From positions 2,976,001-3,040,000 of the forward strand of contig NZ_JAYRYK010000001.1 of NCBI RefSeq assembly GCF_041916975.1: 64,000 bases of DNA, written 5' to 3'. Made by a program: the position numbers and the translations under genes. Source of the DNA: Sphingosinicella sp041916975 (lineage in GTDB: Bacteria > Pseudomonadota > Alphaproteobacteria > Sphingomonadales > Sphingomonadaceae). The notes under the pieces were generated by a model. That model did not search any database and was not told the DNA's origin. It saw nothing but the letters and a program-made list of their open reading frames with translations. This document shows, in pieces, positions 16,694 to 26,092 of this stretch; within the stretch, counting starts at the first letter, position 1; the number at the start of each line of letters is the position of its first letter.

Positions 16694-17455
16694 CTATTCG
16701 GGGTTCCTGAGCAGCGCGGTATCGGCCGACTTGCCGGCGGGCGTGTCGCGTCCGGCCCTGACAGCGGCGTTCCAGAGCGTGCGGGCTTTCGCATAGTCGC
16801 CGTCCATCGCCGCCATGTTGCCGGCTTCGAGCTGCACGTCCGGGTCATCGGGCGCGAGGCGCAGTGCATTGGCGAGCGCTGGGCGGGCGGCGTCCAGTCG
16901 TTCTTCGCGGCGGGCGAGCGTACCGAGCAGCAGCCAGCCCAGGGCATCATCCGGCGCAAGCTCAACCGCCTGTTCGAGGTCGGAGCGTGCGCCAAGCGCA
17001 TTGCCCTGCGCCTCGCGGGCGCGGGCGCGGTCGATCAGCATTTCGCCTTTCAGCGCCGGGCGCCGCGCGGCAAGCACCATCGCATTGCTGAGAACCACTT
17101 CGGCGCGCGCATATTGCTCCGCGATCAGCAGCGCGTTGCCTGCCTGCCCATAGAGCTCGGCGGCGGCGGGGTTGCCTTGGGCTTCCGCCACGCGCGCGGC
17201 GTCCTCGAAGGCACGCGCGGCGTCCGCCGGGCGGTTCGCGCCCATGTAGGCAAGGCCGAGGCAATGCCGCGCCGGAACCCCGCCGGTGCCGTTCTTCCAC
17301 TGCGTCGCCGCATCGATCGCGCCGGGCACGCCTTCGTTCGCGGCGCGCACACAGTCCGCATACAGCGCCTGTTCGTTCGGCGTCGTGGCGGCGCCGGGCG
17401 TGGCGGGCAGCGGCGCGACCACCTGCATCAGCATCAGGGCGGCAAGCAGCGGCAT
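16694..17455 (-). CDS. TPR-repeat protein
   Basis: A 253-residue alpha-helical protein with a short N-terminal hydrophobic signal (MPLLAALMLMQVVAPLPA). From about residue 60 it is built of tetratricopeptide-like helix pairs, recognisable by repeats such as GLAYMGANRPADAARAFEDAARVAE, YGQAGNALLIAEQYARAEVVLSNAM, LGARSDLEQAVELAPDDALGWLLLG and LANALRLAPDDPDVQLEAG. Likely exported and acting as a protein-protein scaffold. Its start directly abuts the stop of the hydrolase gene (adjacent bases), so the two form an operon. Confidence 0.8.
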   Translation of the reverse strand: MPLLAALMLMQVVAPLPATPGAATTPNEQALYADCVRAANEGVPGAIDAATQWKNGTGGVPARHCLGLAYMGANRPADAARAFEDAARVAEAQGNPAAAELYGQAGNALLIAEQYARAEVVLSNAMVLAARRPALKGEMLIDRARAREAQGNALGARSDLEQAVELAPDDALGWLLLGTLARREERLDAARPALANALRLAPDDPDVQLEAGNMAAMDGDYAKARTLWNAAVRAGRDTPAGKSADTALLRNPE

Positions 17456-18178
17456 TTACAGATCCTCGATCACGCGCAGCAGCAGGGCAATGTCCTGCGG
17501 CCGCGACAGGCGGTGGTCGCCGTCCTTCACCAGCAGCGTCTGTACGTCCGCTGAACCGAGCGCTTCGGCAAGCCGGAGCGAGACGGACCACGGCACGTCC
17601 GGGTCGGCCTGCCCGTGCAGCAGCCGGGCGGGACAGGTGAGCGGGACCGGCGCATCCAGCAACCGGCTTGCTTCGCCCGAGCGCCACAAGGCAGCGGTTG
17701 TCACGTAGGGTTCGTCCGAATAGGCGGAAGGCTCCACGAGGTCTTCGCCGCGCGCGAAGGCGGCCTTCTGGGCATCGGTGAAGCCCCAGTCGGTGAAATC
17801 CGGCGCGGCAGCGATGCCGACGAGACCGGAAACGCGCGCGGGGATCGCAAGCGCGACGAGCAGCATCAGCCAACCGCCCATCGACGAGCCGATCAGCACC
17901 AGCGGGCCCTCTGGCGCAACCGCCGCGATTACATCGAGCACGTCATCCCGCCAGCGCGTGAGCGTGCCGTCCTTGAACGCGCCGCCGCTCGCGCCGCAGC
18001 CCGAATAGTCGAGGCGCAGGCAGGCACGGCCGTTTTCGGCGCACCATGCATCCACCGCAAGCGCCTTGCCGCCCTCCATGTCCGACATGTAGCCGGGCAG
18101 GAACACGAGCGTTGGGCCGGTTCCCGTGCGGTGCGCATAGGCAAGCGGAATGCCGCCGCGCGACGTGATCGTGGGCAT
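17456..18178 (-). CDS. alpha/beta hydrolase
   Basis: A 240-residue serine hydrolase. The oxyanion region is VFLPGYMSDMEGGKA, the nucleophile elbow GSSMGG lies near residue 97, an aspartate is in GQADPDVPW (about 193), and the catalytic histidine in KDGDHRLSR (about 222). A cap of about 40 residues interrupts the fold. The sequence resembles human-ABHD10/bacterial carboxyl-esterase-like members. Substrate is unknown. Second of the minus-strand set M48-hydrolase-TPR; only 13 bp follow the M48 stop. Confidence 0.85.
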   Translation of the reverse strand: MPTITSRGGIPLAYAHRTGTGPTLVFLPGYMSDMEGGKALAVDAWCAENGRACLRLDYSGCGASGGAFKDGTLTRWRDDVLDVIAAVAPEGPLVLIGSSMGGWLMLLVALAIPARVSGLVGIAAAPDFTDWGFTDAQKAAFARGEDLVEPSAYSDEPYVTTAALWRSGEASRLLDAPVPLTCPARLLHGQADPDVPWSVSLRLAEALGSADVQTLLVKDGDHRLSRPQDIALLLRVIEDL

Positions 18179-18191
18179 GGAACTCCTGTCG

Positions 18192-19235
18192 TCAGTCTTG
18201 CCGGTCGGGGTCGTTATGGCAGATATCGACGAGCGCGTCCCATTCGTCGCGGGAAAGCGCGGGGGTGTAGGCCGTGCCTTTCGCTGCGCCCTTGCGGAAG
18301 GCAGCGGCGCGACCCTTCGAGACCGGGTGTGAGGAGAGGTAGACGAGCATGTCGGCGCCGCCGATCATGTCCTCGCTCTTCGCGAGCCGTTCGAAAAAGC
18401 CCGCCGTCGGTGCGGGGGAAATGTGCGCGCGATTCATCATCGCGATGGATTCGGCATCGGCGGCACCTTCCGCGCCGCGGCTGTAGCTGAGCGAGAGTAG
18501 GCCGTGGACATTGCCTGCGACGTCGCCGCCAAGTGTCGTCAGCACGAGCCCGAGCCCAAGCTCGCGCACCATCGCCTCGGCGACGTCGCGGTGCTCGATG
18601 TGCGCGATCTCGTGCGCGAGCACGCCGGAGAACTCCTCGGGGCTTTTCGCCTCTTTCAGCAGCTCGTTGAAGATCACGATGTTTCCGCCGGGAAGCGCGG
18701 CGGCGTTGACGACGGGCAGGTCGACGACGCGGACGTTGAGGCCCTTCACATCGGGCGCGAGCCGCCGGGTGAGCGCGTCGAGCGCGGCCTGTCCGCCCGG
18801 TCCGGCGCAGAACTTGCCGCCGAAATCGCCGACCATCGCGTCGCCGTAGCTCTTCATCACGCGGTCGGGCACCAGCGGCGCCAGCCAGTGCGGCAGCTGG
18901 TAGACCGCGAACAGCACCGCTGCCGATACCGCAAGGCCGATGGCGCTCGCCCGCCACAGGCCGATGCGGTCGATCCAGCCGCCGTAGTGCGCCGCGTTCG
19001 GAAGCAGCGCGGCAATCTCGTCGGCAACGGGTTCGGGAACGCCGAGCCGCCAGCCGAGCACGTCCTTCCGTCCGTACACCCGCTCTTCGGTGCGGCTTTC
19101 GATGAAAACGAGATCGGCGGGGGCGACGCGCGTCTCGCCGTCCTCCCCCGCGATCTCCAGCGTTCCGTCGCGGGCGCCTAGCCTCACGCTCCGGCGCAGC
19201 GCGGATTCGCCATCATACAACCAAGCGTTAGTCAT
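18192..19235 (-). CDS. M48-family membrane metalloprotease
   Basis: A 347-residue zinc protease. Residues 1-90 form a beta-rich cytosolic head; a transmembrane helix follows at about 93-115 (AIGLAVSAAVLFAVYQLPHWLA). The peptidase domain carries the zinc motif HEIAHIEH near residue 204, with the third ligand glutamate in SRGAEGAADAES, and the LPGGNIVIFNELL strand typical of M48 (HtpX/Oma1/BepA relatives). It probably degrades or refolds envelope proteins. DUF898 lies 6 bp upstream in transcription order, so the two are co-transcribed. Confidence 0.87.
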   Translation of the reverse strand: MTNAWLYDGESALRRSVRLGARDGTLEIAGEDGETRVAPADLVFIESRTEERVYGRKDVLGWRLGVPEPVADEIAALLPNAAHYGGWIDRIGLWRASAIGLAVSAAVLFAVYQLPHWLAPLVPDRVMKSYGDAMVGDFGGKFCAGPGGQAALDALTRRLAPDVKGLNVRVVDLPVVNAAALPGGNIVIFNELLKEAKSPEEFSGVLAHEIAHIEHRDVAEAMVRELGLGLVLTTLGGDVAGNVHGLLSLSYSRGAEGAADAESIAMMNRAHISPAPTAGFFERLAKSEDMIGGADMLVYLSSHPVSKGRAAAFRKGAAKGTAYTPALSRDEWDALVDICHNDPDRQD

Positions 19236-19241
19236 CCGGCG

Positions 19242-20348
19242 TCAGATTGCCCCGATGTCGAACGCGTCGGCAAGGCCTTCCGCATCGCTTCTGATACGCG
19301 TGGTGGACTGCGTCAGCGCCGCCAGATCGACCTCGCCCTGCACTTCGAGATGCCGCACGTAGAACGACCAGTGCCGGTAGCCGAGGTACATGATGCCGAA
19401 GCCGAGCGTGAAGACCACGAGCGCGATGTTGCCGAGGATCAGCTTCACCCAGTCCATCGTGCGCGCATTGAACGCGAAGTTGAGGTTCCCGAGCGTCATC
19501 TCGCCCACCACCTTGCGCATGAACACGGCGTAGTAGGCGAGGCTGACGAGCGAGAAGAGGGCATAAAAGCCGATCACCGCAAGGAAGAATGTCCCCATCA
19601 TGCCCGCCATGACCCGCGGATCGGGGTTGGAGCCCGCCGTGAAGATGGTGCCCATTCCGAGCGCGAAGACCAGGATCGCCCACAGCACGGGCGTGGCATA
19701 GATGAGCAGATAACGCCCCATCAGGCCTTGCACGGCCGGTCCGTCACCGGCTTCGAACGCGTAGGGGCCAAAGCTCATCTTGCCCCAGCGCTCCCGCCAC
19801 AGCTTCACCATCGCCCACGGGACGAGGAAACCGAGTGTGACGAACCCGATGATGTATTTCAGCATGGCCGAACCGGCATAGCTCCAGCCGCCGTCATCGC
19901 TGCCGCCGCGGATGCCGTGCCAGTAGGTGCGGCTCAGCCGGTAGCGGAGCGCCCGGAACAGGGCGAGGCCCGCGAGATAGAAGAGCGCCAGATAGAGGCC
20001 GATGGCGAGGACGGACGCAAGCACGCCCTGACCGCGCAGGATAAGGGCCTGCAGGCCGAACTGGAAGAACAGCAGGATCGGCACGAAGATCGCCATCACG
20101 ATCAGGAAGCCGATGAACATCTCCTTGCCCGTGCCTGCCCATTCGAGCCGTTCGTCGATGAACTGCGTGCGGCTCCACAGATATTTGCGCTCGCGCGTCT
20201 TTGCCCAGAACCGGTAGATTCCGAGCGTCACGATGGTGAGCAGCAGGTTGGTGAGCGCGATCGGCAGGAATTCCTGCCAGCGGCCGTGGAAAGTAATGCC
20301 GTCGGCAAATTCACCGGTTTTCATATCAACCGGAGTGGTCTCGTCCAT
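19242..20348 (-). CDS. DUF898 (YjgN-like) multi-pass membrane protein
   Basis: A 368-residue inner-membrane protein. The DUF898 signature occurs at residues about 15-65: FHGRWQEFLPIALTNLLLTIVTLGIYRFWAKTRERKYLW, and a second copy-like segment ISFVTLGFLVPWAMVKLWRERW-type lies near 175. Six or more membrane segments can be counted. Function is unknown; family members are often next to the M48 protease gene as here, which suggests joint envelope work (inference). Start ATG 20348 heads the minus-strand group DUF898-M48-hydrolase-TPR. Confidence 0.85.
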   Translation of the reverse strand: MDETTPVDMKTGEFADGITFHGRWQEFLPIALTNLLLTIVTLGIYRFWAKTRERKYLWSRTQFIDERLEWAGTGKEMFIGFLIVMAIFVPILLFFQFGLQALILRGQGVLASVLAIGLYLALFYLAGLALFRALRYRLSRTYWHGIRGGSDDGGWSYAGSAMLKYIIGFVTLGFLVPWAMVKLWRERWGKMSFGPYAFEAGDGPAVQGLMGRYLLIYATPVLWAILVFALGMGTIFTAGSNPDPRVMAGMMGTFFLAVIGFYALFSLVSLAYYAVFMRKVVGEMTLGNLNFAFNARTMDWVKLILGNIALVVFTLGFGIMYLGYRHWSFYVRHLEVQGEVDLAALTQSTTRIRSDAEGLADAFDIGAI

Positions 20349-20513
20349 GAATACAATCCCCCGTATTCGGAAATACTTGATATGCTGCGCTTATTATCGA
20401 CGTGTGACAAGGGACTGCTGGCCTGCCCCTATCGCAAAGCGCCTGTTGCCAGCCTTGGCATGGAAAAGGCATAAGCCCCGCGTCATTCAACCGAGAAAAG
20501 CCTGAAAACGACC

Positions 20514-22505
20514 ATGTCCGAGATGATCCGCCTCACCCTGCCCGATGGTTCCGTGCGCGAGCTGCCGCGCGGCACGACAGGCGGCGACGTGGCGCGTTCG
20601 ATCGGCCCGGGGCTGGCGAAGGCTGCGCTCGCGGCGAAAGTGGACGGCGAGGTGATCGACCTCGAACGCCCGATCGAGCGCGATGCCGCGCTGGCGCTGG
20701 TGACGGCGAAGGATGAGACGGACGCGCTCGAACTCGTGCGCCACGATTTCGCGCACATTCTCGCCGAGGCGGTGCAGAACCTCTTTCCCGGCACGCAGAT
20801 CACCTTCGGCCCGGCGACGGACGACGGTTTCTACTACGATCTCGCACCCGTGCGCCCGTTCACCGAGGAAGACCTCCCGGCGATCGAGGAGGAGATGCGC
20901 CGCATCATCCGCGCCGACCAGCCGCTGCGCCGCGAGGTGTGGGCGCGCGACGCGCTGATCGCGCGCTGGCGGGAAATGGGCGAGACGTTCAAGGCCGAGT
21001 GGGCGGCGGAACTGCCCGAAGGCGACGAAATCAGTGTCTACTGGTCCGGCGACAAGTGGTTCGACATGTGCCGCGGGCCGCACCTCGCCTCCACCGGCAA
21101 GCTCGATCCGCAGGCGTTCAAGCTCACCCGCGTGTCGGGCGCCTACTGGCGCGGCGACCAGAAGAACGCGATGCTCTCACGCATCTACGGCACCGCGTGG
21201 CTGAGCAAGAAGCAGCTCGACGCGCACCTCCACATGCTGGAGGAAGCGGGCAAGCGCGACCATCGCAAGCTGGGGCAGGAGATGGACCTGTTTCATCTTC
21301 AGCAGGAAGCGCACGGCAGCGTCTTCTGGCACCCGAAGGGCTACATGGTCTGGCGCCAGCTCGAAGCCTACATGCGCCGCCGCCTCGATGCGGGCGGCTA
21401 TGAGGAGGTGAAAACCCCGCAGATCATGGACGCGCGCCAGTGGGAGCAGTCCGGCCACTGGGGCAAGTACCGCGAAAACATGTTCGTGATCCCCGACGAG
21501 GTGCCTAACACCGAGGATGAAGGCCCGGTGATCTCGCAGGACGCCGACTGGATGGCGCTGAAGCCGATGAACTGCCCGGCGCACGTGCTGATCTTCCGGC
21601 AGGGCATCAAGAGCTACCGCGACCTTCCTATCCGCATGGCGGAATTCGGCTGCTGCCACCGGAACGAGCCGCACGGCGCGCTGCACGGCATCATGCGCGT
21701 GCGCCAGTTCACGCAGGACGACGCCCACATCTTCGTGCGTGCGGACCAGCTTGTCAGCGAGGTCGCGAAGTTCGTCGACCTGCTCGATACCGTTTACAAG
21801 GATCTGGGCTTCGACAAGTACGCGATCAAGCTCGCGCTCCGTCCCGAAAAGCGTTTCGGCAGCGAGGAGATGTGGGACTGGTCCGAGCAGTCCATGCGCG
21901 ACGCCGTCGCCGCCACCGGGCGCAACACGCCCGAATTCGGATGGGAAGAGCTTCCCGGCGAAGGCGCCTTCTATGCGCCCAAGCTGGAGTTCCACCTGAC
22001 CGACGCGATCGGCCGCACCTGGCAGGTCGGCACGATCCAGACCGATACGGTGCTCCCCGAACGCCTCGATGCGAGCTACGTGGGCGAGGACGGCGAACGG
22101 CACCGCCCGATCATGCTGCACCGCGCGATCCTCGGCTCGTTCGAGCGCTTCATCGGCATCCTCATCGAGCACTACGCGGGCAAGTTCCCGCTCTGGCTCG
22201 CGCCGGTGCAGGCGGTGGTCGCGACGATCGTGTCCGATGCGGACGGCTACGCTGCCGACGTGGTCGAAAAGCTCCGCGCGGCCGGCCTGCGCGCAGAGGC
22301 GGACGCGCGCAACGAGAAGATCAACTACAAGGTCCGCGAACACAGCCTCGCGAAAGTCCCGCATCTCCTCGTCGTCGGCAAGCGCGAGGCGGAGGAGGGC
22401 ACCGTCGCCATCCGCACGCTCGGCGAGGAACGCCAGAAGGTGATGCCGCTCGAAGAGGCGATCGCGTGGTTGCAGGCCGAGGCAACGCCTCCCGATCTGC
22501 GCTAG
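20514..22505 (+). CDS. thrS: threonyl-tRNA synthetase
   Basis: A 663-residue class II aminoacyl-tRNA synthetase charging tRNA-Thr. Domains in order: TGS (1-60), the editing domain with the HDFAHILAEAVQ zinc/editing motif and GPATDDGFYYD, the catalytic core from about 250 (motif 1 near YMVWRQLEAYMR, MNCPAHVLIF with a zinc cysteine, motif 2 FRN-like CCHRNEPHGALHGIMRVRQFTQDDAH, motif 3 HRAILGSFERFIGILIEHY), and the anticodon-binding C-terminus. A weak promoter TTGCCA-N17-GCATAA is visible at 20446-20474. No T-box or operator-like structure was recognised in the 165-bp leader. Confidence 0.96.
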   Translation: MSEMIRLTLPDGSVRELPRGTTGGDVARSIGPGLAKAALAAKVDGEVIDLERPIERDAALALVTAKDETDALELVRHDFAHILAEAVQNLFPGTQITFGPATDDGFYYDLAPVRPFTEEDLPAIEEEMRRIIRADQPLRREVWARDALIARWREMGETFKAEWAAELPEGDEISVYWSGDKWFDMCRGPHLASTGKLDPQAFKLTRVSGAYWRGDQKNAMLSRIYGTAWLSKKQLDAHLHMLEEAGKRDHRKLGQEMDLFHLQQEAHGSVFWHPKGYMVWRQLEAYMRRRLDAGGYEEVKTPQIMDARQWEQSGHWGKYRENMFVIPDEVPNTEDEGPVISQDADWMALKPMNCPAHVLIFRQGIKSYRDLPIRMAEFGCCHRNEPHGALHGIMRVRQFTQDDAHIFVRADQLVSEVAKFVDLLDTVYKDLGFDKYAIKLALRPEKRFGSEEMWDWSEQSMRDAVAATGRNTPEFGWEELPGEGAFYAPKLEFHLTDAIGRTWQVGTIQTDTVLPERLDASYVGEDGERHRPIMLHRAILGSFERFIGILIEHYAGKFPLWLAPVQAVVATIVSDADGYAADVVEKLRAAGLRAEADARNEKINYKVREHSLAKVPHLLVVGKREAEEGTVAIRTLGEERQKVMPLEEAIAWLQAEATPPDLR

Positions 22506-22523
22506 CGGCCAGGCCGGGGCGCG

Positions 22524-23276
22524 ATGTTCGATGCGATCGGCCTGTCGCCGGAAAGCTTTGTCGTTGCCGTGCTGATGACCTTTGGTGCCGCGTTCGTGCG
22601 CGGCGTTACGGGGTTCGGCATGGCGATCATTCTGGTGCCGCTGCTCGGCCTTGTGATCGCACCGGAAAGCGCGGTCGTCGCCGCGATCCTGCTGCAATTG
22701 CTGATCGGCCCCGTCGGCCTGCGCCGCGTGATCGCGGACAGCGAGAAGGAGAGCGTTCTGCCGATCGCGCTTGCCGCGATGGTGACGACCCCGCTGGGTC
22801 TGCTCGCGCTCACGGCGATCCCGGCCGATCAGGCGCGGCTGCTTATCGCGGCGATCGCCATCGGCGCCTTCGCGCTCGTTTCGCTGCCGGTGTCGGCGAC
22901 GGTTCGTCCGCCGGGCCGGACGGCAAGCCTGCTCACGGGCGGCGCGGCGGGACTTCTCGCGGGGTTTGCAGGGATGCCCGGTCCACCGGTGGTGCCCTAT
23001 TATATGCGTCGCAATCTGCCGCCCCGGTCTGCGCGCGCTTCAATGATCCTCGTGTTTTTCGCTACCGCGATCACAGGCAGCATCGTGGCGGCATTACGGG
23101 GCCTTGCAACGCCGCCGCTGCTGGCGCTTTCAGCGGCATTGTTTCTGCCGATGCTGGCGGGCAACTGGTTCGGTGGGCAGCTGTTCGGCCGCGTTCCGGC
23201 GCGGCTGTGGCGCGCGGGTGTCGGGCTGGTTCTTGGGATCGCAGCCGCATCGGCGCTTTTCCGCCTGCTTGCCTGA
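22524..23276 (+). CDS. TSUP/TauE-SafE family permease
   Basis: A 250-residue integral membrane protein of the sulfite exporter TauE/SafE superfamily. Two homologous halves are visible, each opening with the family's small-residue helix: FGAAFVRGVTGFGMAIILVPLL (about 15-36) and GGAAGLLAGFAGMPGPPVVPYY (about 137-158). Seven to eight membrane helices fit. Members move sulfoacetate, sulfite or other organic anions; the substrate here is unknown. It follows thrS by 18 bp. Confidence 0.85.
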   Translation: MFDAIGLSPESFVVAVLMTFGAAFVRGVTGFGMAIILVPLLGLVIAPESAVVAAILLQLLIGPVGLRRVIADSEKESVLPIALAAMVTTPLGLLALTAIPADQARLLIAAIAIGAFALVSLPVSATVRPPGRTASLLTGGAAGLLAGFAGMPGPPVVPYYMRRNLPPRSARASMILVFFATAITGSIVAALRGLATPPLLALSAALFLPMLAGNWFGGQLFGRVPARLWRAGVGLVLGIAAASALFRLLA

Positions 23277-23387
23277 TGGGCTTTCTCGCATAAATTTGTG
23301 TGGCACTGTTGCCGCGCTACCCCTTTCGCTAACGCGCGCAACACACTAAATAGCCACGCTTGAACCACGATTCATGGAGAAACTGCT

Positions 23388-23936
23388 ATTCGACCGCCTC
23401 TGACCCGGCGCCCACCGGTGCCGCAAAACTTTTCGGGCCCTCGCTACAACGAGTTCATCCAGTCCCCGAAAGTCCGTGTCATCGACCACGAAGGTGAAAA
23501 CCTCGGGGTGATGCTCACAGCAGAAGCGATTGAATCGGCAGCGGAAGTCGGTCTCGACCTCGTCGAGGTCTCGCCGAACGCCGATCCGCCCGTCGCCAAG
23601 TTCCTCGACGTCGGCAAGTACAAGTACGAAGCGCAGAAAAAGGCGAACGCCGCCCGCAAGAACCAGAAGACGCAGGAGATCAAGGAGATCAAGATGCGTC
23701 CGAACATCGACGACCACGACTACGACACCAAGATGAAGGCGGTTCAGCGCTTCATCGAGGAAGGCGACAAGGTCAAGATGACGCTGCGTTTCCGCGGCCG
23801 CGAAATGTCGCACCTCCAGCTCGGCATGAAGCTGCTGGAGCGCATTCAGCTCGATACTGTCGAGTACGCCAAGGTCGAGCAGCATCCCAAGCTCGAAGGC
23901 CGCCAGATGCTGATGGTGATCGCACCCAAGCTGTAA
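23388..23936 (+). CDS. infC: translation initiation factor IF-3 with AUU start
   Basis: IF-3 binds the 30S subunit and checks start-codon pairing. The N-domain (SGPRYNEFIQSPKVRVID...VSPNADPPVAKFLDVGKYKYE), the lysine-rich linker helix (QKKANAARKNQKTQEIKEIK) and the C-domain (DYDTKMKAVQRFIEEGDKVKMTLRFRGREM) are complete. I start at ATT 23388: GGAGA lies at 23376-23380, 7 bases before it, and the reading RPPLTRRPPVPQN is the usual basic lead. The alternative GTG at 23418 has no ribosome-binding site. A rare AUU start is the known autoregulation device of infC: IF-3 rejects it when abundant. Confidence 0.9.
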   Translation: MRPPLTRRPPVPQNFSGPRYNEFIQSPKVRVIDHEGENLGVMLTAEAIESAAEVGLDLVEVSPNADPPVAKFLDVGKYKYEAQKKANAARKNQKTQEIKEIKMRPNIDDHDYDTKMKAVQRFIEEGDKVKMTLRFRGREMSHLQLGMKLLERIQLDTVEYAKVEQHPKLEGRQMLMVIAPKL

Positions 23937-23942
23937 GGGGAA

Positions 23943-23966
23943 CGCCCCTCCCGTGCAGGAGGGGCG
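23943..23966. terminator. GC-rich hairpin between infC and the OYE gene
   Basis: A perfect 9-bp stem (CGCCCCTCC 23943-23951 with GGAGGGGCG 23958-23966) and 6-base loop, 7 bp after infC. There is no T-run on either strand, so it may be a weak or Rho-assisted terminator serving both convergent genes. Confidence 0.5.
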
Positions 23967-23980
23967 CCCGGTTCAGTGTA

Positions 23981-25072
23981 TCAGGCTGCGGCCTGCGCCT
24001 GTTCCCACGTCGGATAGTCGGTGTAGCCTTCGGTGCCGTTCGTGTACCAAAGCTTGTAATCTTCGGTCGCGAGCGGGTGCCCATCCTTGATGCGCAGCGG
24101 CAGGTCCGGGTTCGCGATGAACGGCCGGCCGAAGGCGATGGCGTCGGCCTTGCCGCTCTCCACGAACGCCGCGCCCATTTCCGGCGTGATGTCGTTGTTC
24201 AGCACCAGCGGGCCGTCATAGAGGCGGCGGAACGACGGCGACACCTGCGGCACGTCCGAATTGCCGAACGTACCGCCCGGCCGCTGCTCGCGCAGCTCGA
24301 CGAAGGCGAGGCCGCGCCCGGCGAGCTGCCGCGCGACGATGTCGAACAGCGTGGCCGGGTCGCTGTCTTCGGTGCCCTGCGTGTCGCCGTTCGGCGAGAA
24401 GCGGATCGCTGTGCGGTCGGCGCCGATCTCCGCGATCACCGCGTCCAGCACTTCGTTCAGGAACCGCGTGCGGTTCTCCGGGCTGCCGCCGTATTCGTCG
24501 TCGCGCGTGTTGGAGTTGTCGCGCAGGAACTGGTCGATCAGGTAGCCGTTCGCCGCGTGGAGCTGGATGCCGTCGAACCCGGCGCGGATCGCGTTGCGCG
24601 CGGCGGCGGCATAGTCGGAAACGATCCCGGCGATCTCGTCCTTCGTCAGAACGTGCGGGACGACATAATCCTTCTTGCCCTCATAGGTGTGCGCGTAGTG
24701 CGGCGCCTGGATCGCGCTCGATGATACCGACTCCATGCCGCTGACCGACGGATGCACGAGGCGGCCCATGTGCCAGAGCTGGCTCACGATCTTGCTGCCG
24801 GCCGCGTGTACGGCCGCCGTCACCGGCTTCCACGCTTCGACCTGCGCCTCCGACCAGATGCCCGGCGCGTTCGGCCAGCCGAGGCCCTGCCGCGAAATGC
24901 CGGTCGCTTCCGAGATGATGAGGCCCGCGCCGGAGCGCTGCGCGTAATAATCCTTCACGAATGCCTGCGGAACGCCGTCGCGGTCGGCGCGTGCGCGGGT
25001 CAGCGGGGCCATCAGGATACGATTGTCGGCGCTGATGGCGCCGAACTGAACGGGGTCGAAGAGTGTCGGCAT
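23981..25072 (-). CDS. Old Yellow Enzyme family alkene reductase
   Basis: A 363-residue FMN-dependent NAD(P)H:flavin oxidoreductase of the NemA/OYE type, reducing activated C=C bonds or nitro groups. Visible features: MAPLTRARA near the N-terminus (FMN-site proline/leucine/threonine), SEATGISRQGLGWPNAPGIWS, the substrate-anion pair His/Asn in QLHAANGYLIDQFLRD (about 180), and the C-terminal DAIAFGRPFIANPDLPLRI phosphate-binding strand. I use ATG 25072 (MPTLFDPV); upstream in-frame codons add an unrelated lead. Divergent from the DMT transporter. Confidence 0.9.
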   Translation of the reverse strand: MPTLFDPVQFGAISADNRILMAPLTRARADRDGVPQAFVKDYYAQRSGAGLIISEATGISRQGLGWPNAPGIWSEAQVEAWKPVTAAVHAAGSKIVSQLWHMGRLVHPSVSGMESVSSSAIQAPHYAHTYEGKKDYVVPHVLTKDEIAGIVSDYAAAARNAIRAGFDGIQLHAANGYLIDQFLRDNSNTRDDEYGGSPENRTRFLNEVLDAVIAEIGADRTAIRFSPNGDTQGTEDSDPATLFDIVARQLAGRGLAFVELREQRPGGTFGNSDVPQVSPSFRRLYDGPLVLNNDITPEMGAAFVESGKADAIAFGRPFIANPDLPLRIKDGHPLATEDYKLWYTNGTEGYTDYPTWEQAQAAA

Positions 25073-25159
25073 CACGAACCTTCCTGCTAGTGTCCCTCCG
25101 CCCGTCAACTTGGGAACGCGGGATGGCGGCGACAAACAAGATTAGGTATTGCCGCGTCA

Positions 25160-26092
25160 ATGAAAACTCCCCGCTTCGCCTTCCCGCTGTTTCTGACAGG
25201 CAGTGCCATGCTCTCGGCGGGGCCGATCTTCGTCCGCGTCGCGGACGTCGGCGTGCTGCAATCGGCATTCTGGCGCCTCGCGCTCGCCGTGCCGCTGCTC
25301 TACGTGCTGGCGCGCGCGATGGAGCGCGAGGCGCCGCTGCTGCCGCCGCGCGGGAGCGTGCTGTGGCTGTTCCTCGCGGGCTTTTTCTTCGCGGCAGACC
25401 TTGCGGCCTGGCATCTCGGCATCGTGCGGACCGAGCTTGCGAACGCGGCGCTGCTCGGCAATGCGGCCGCCTTCCTGTTCCCGATCTGGGGCTATCTGGT
25501 GGCGCGCCGCTGGCCGACGCCGGTGGCGGCGCTGGCGCTGGCGCTCGCTGCGGTCGGCATTGGTATGTTGATGGGCGATTCCGCGAGCGTGTCGGGCGGG
25601 CACTTGTTCGGCGATCTGCTCTGCTTCATCGCGGCGGTGTTCTACACGGGCTATCTCGTCGTCATGGGCAGGGCGCGGGGCGGCCTTTCCGCGATGGCGA
25701 CGCTTGCGCCCGTCACGCTCGCGGGGGCCATTTGCCTGTTACCGGTGGCGCTGATCGCGCCGGGGAATGTGTGGCCGCAGGACTGGACGCCGGTCATCCT
25801 GCTCGCGCTCGGCAGCCAGGTGGTGGGGCAGGGGCTCATCATCTATGCGCTGCCGCACCTCACGCCGCTGGCAAGCGGCGTCGGCCTCCTCATCCAGCCG
25901 GTGTTCGCGGCGCTGCTAGGCTATCTGTGGTTCGAGGAGATCCTGTCGGTCACGGACCTCGCGGGCATCGCGATCCTGTTCGTCGCGATCCTTCTCGTTC
26001 GGCGGCCGAGCGCAGCGCAGCCGCCGGTGGAGAAGCGCGTGCCGCCCGGAGGCGGCGCGGTCACGCCGCCCGGGGAAGCGCCGTCCGCCTGA
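25160..26092 (+). CDS. DMT-family (EamA) transporter
   Basis: A 310-residue drug/metabolite transporter with ten predicted membrane helices arranged as two EamA repeats (about 8-140 and 150-285). Signature segments include SAGPIFVRVADVG at helix 1, YLVARRWPTPVAALALALAAVGIGMLMG closing repeat 1, and GVGLLIQPVFAALLGYLWFEEILS near the end of repeat 2. Substrate cannot be told. The soluble, proline-rich tail overlaps the convergent membrane-protein gene by 32 bp. Confidence 0.85.
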   Translation: MKTPRFAFPLFLTGSAMLSAGPIFVRVADVGVLQSAFWRLALAVPLLYVLARAMEREAPLLPPRGSVLWLFLAGFFFAADLAAWHLGIVRTELANAALLGNAAAFLFPIWGYLVARRWPTPVAALALALAAVGIGMLMGDSASVSGGHLFGDLLCFIAAVFYTGYLVVMGRARGGLSAMATLAPVTLAGAICLLPVALIAPGNVWPQDWTPVILLALGSQVVGQGLIIYALPHLTPLASGVGLLIQPVFAALLGYLWFEEILSVTDLAGIAILFVAILLVRRPSAAQPPVEKRVPPGGGAVTPPGEAPSA

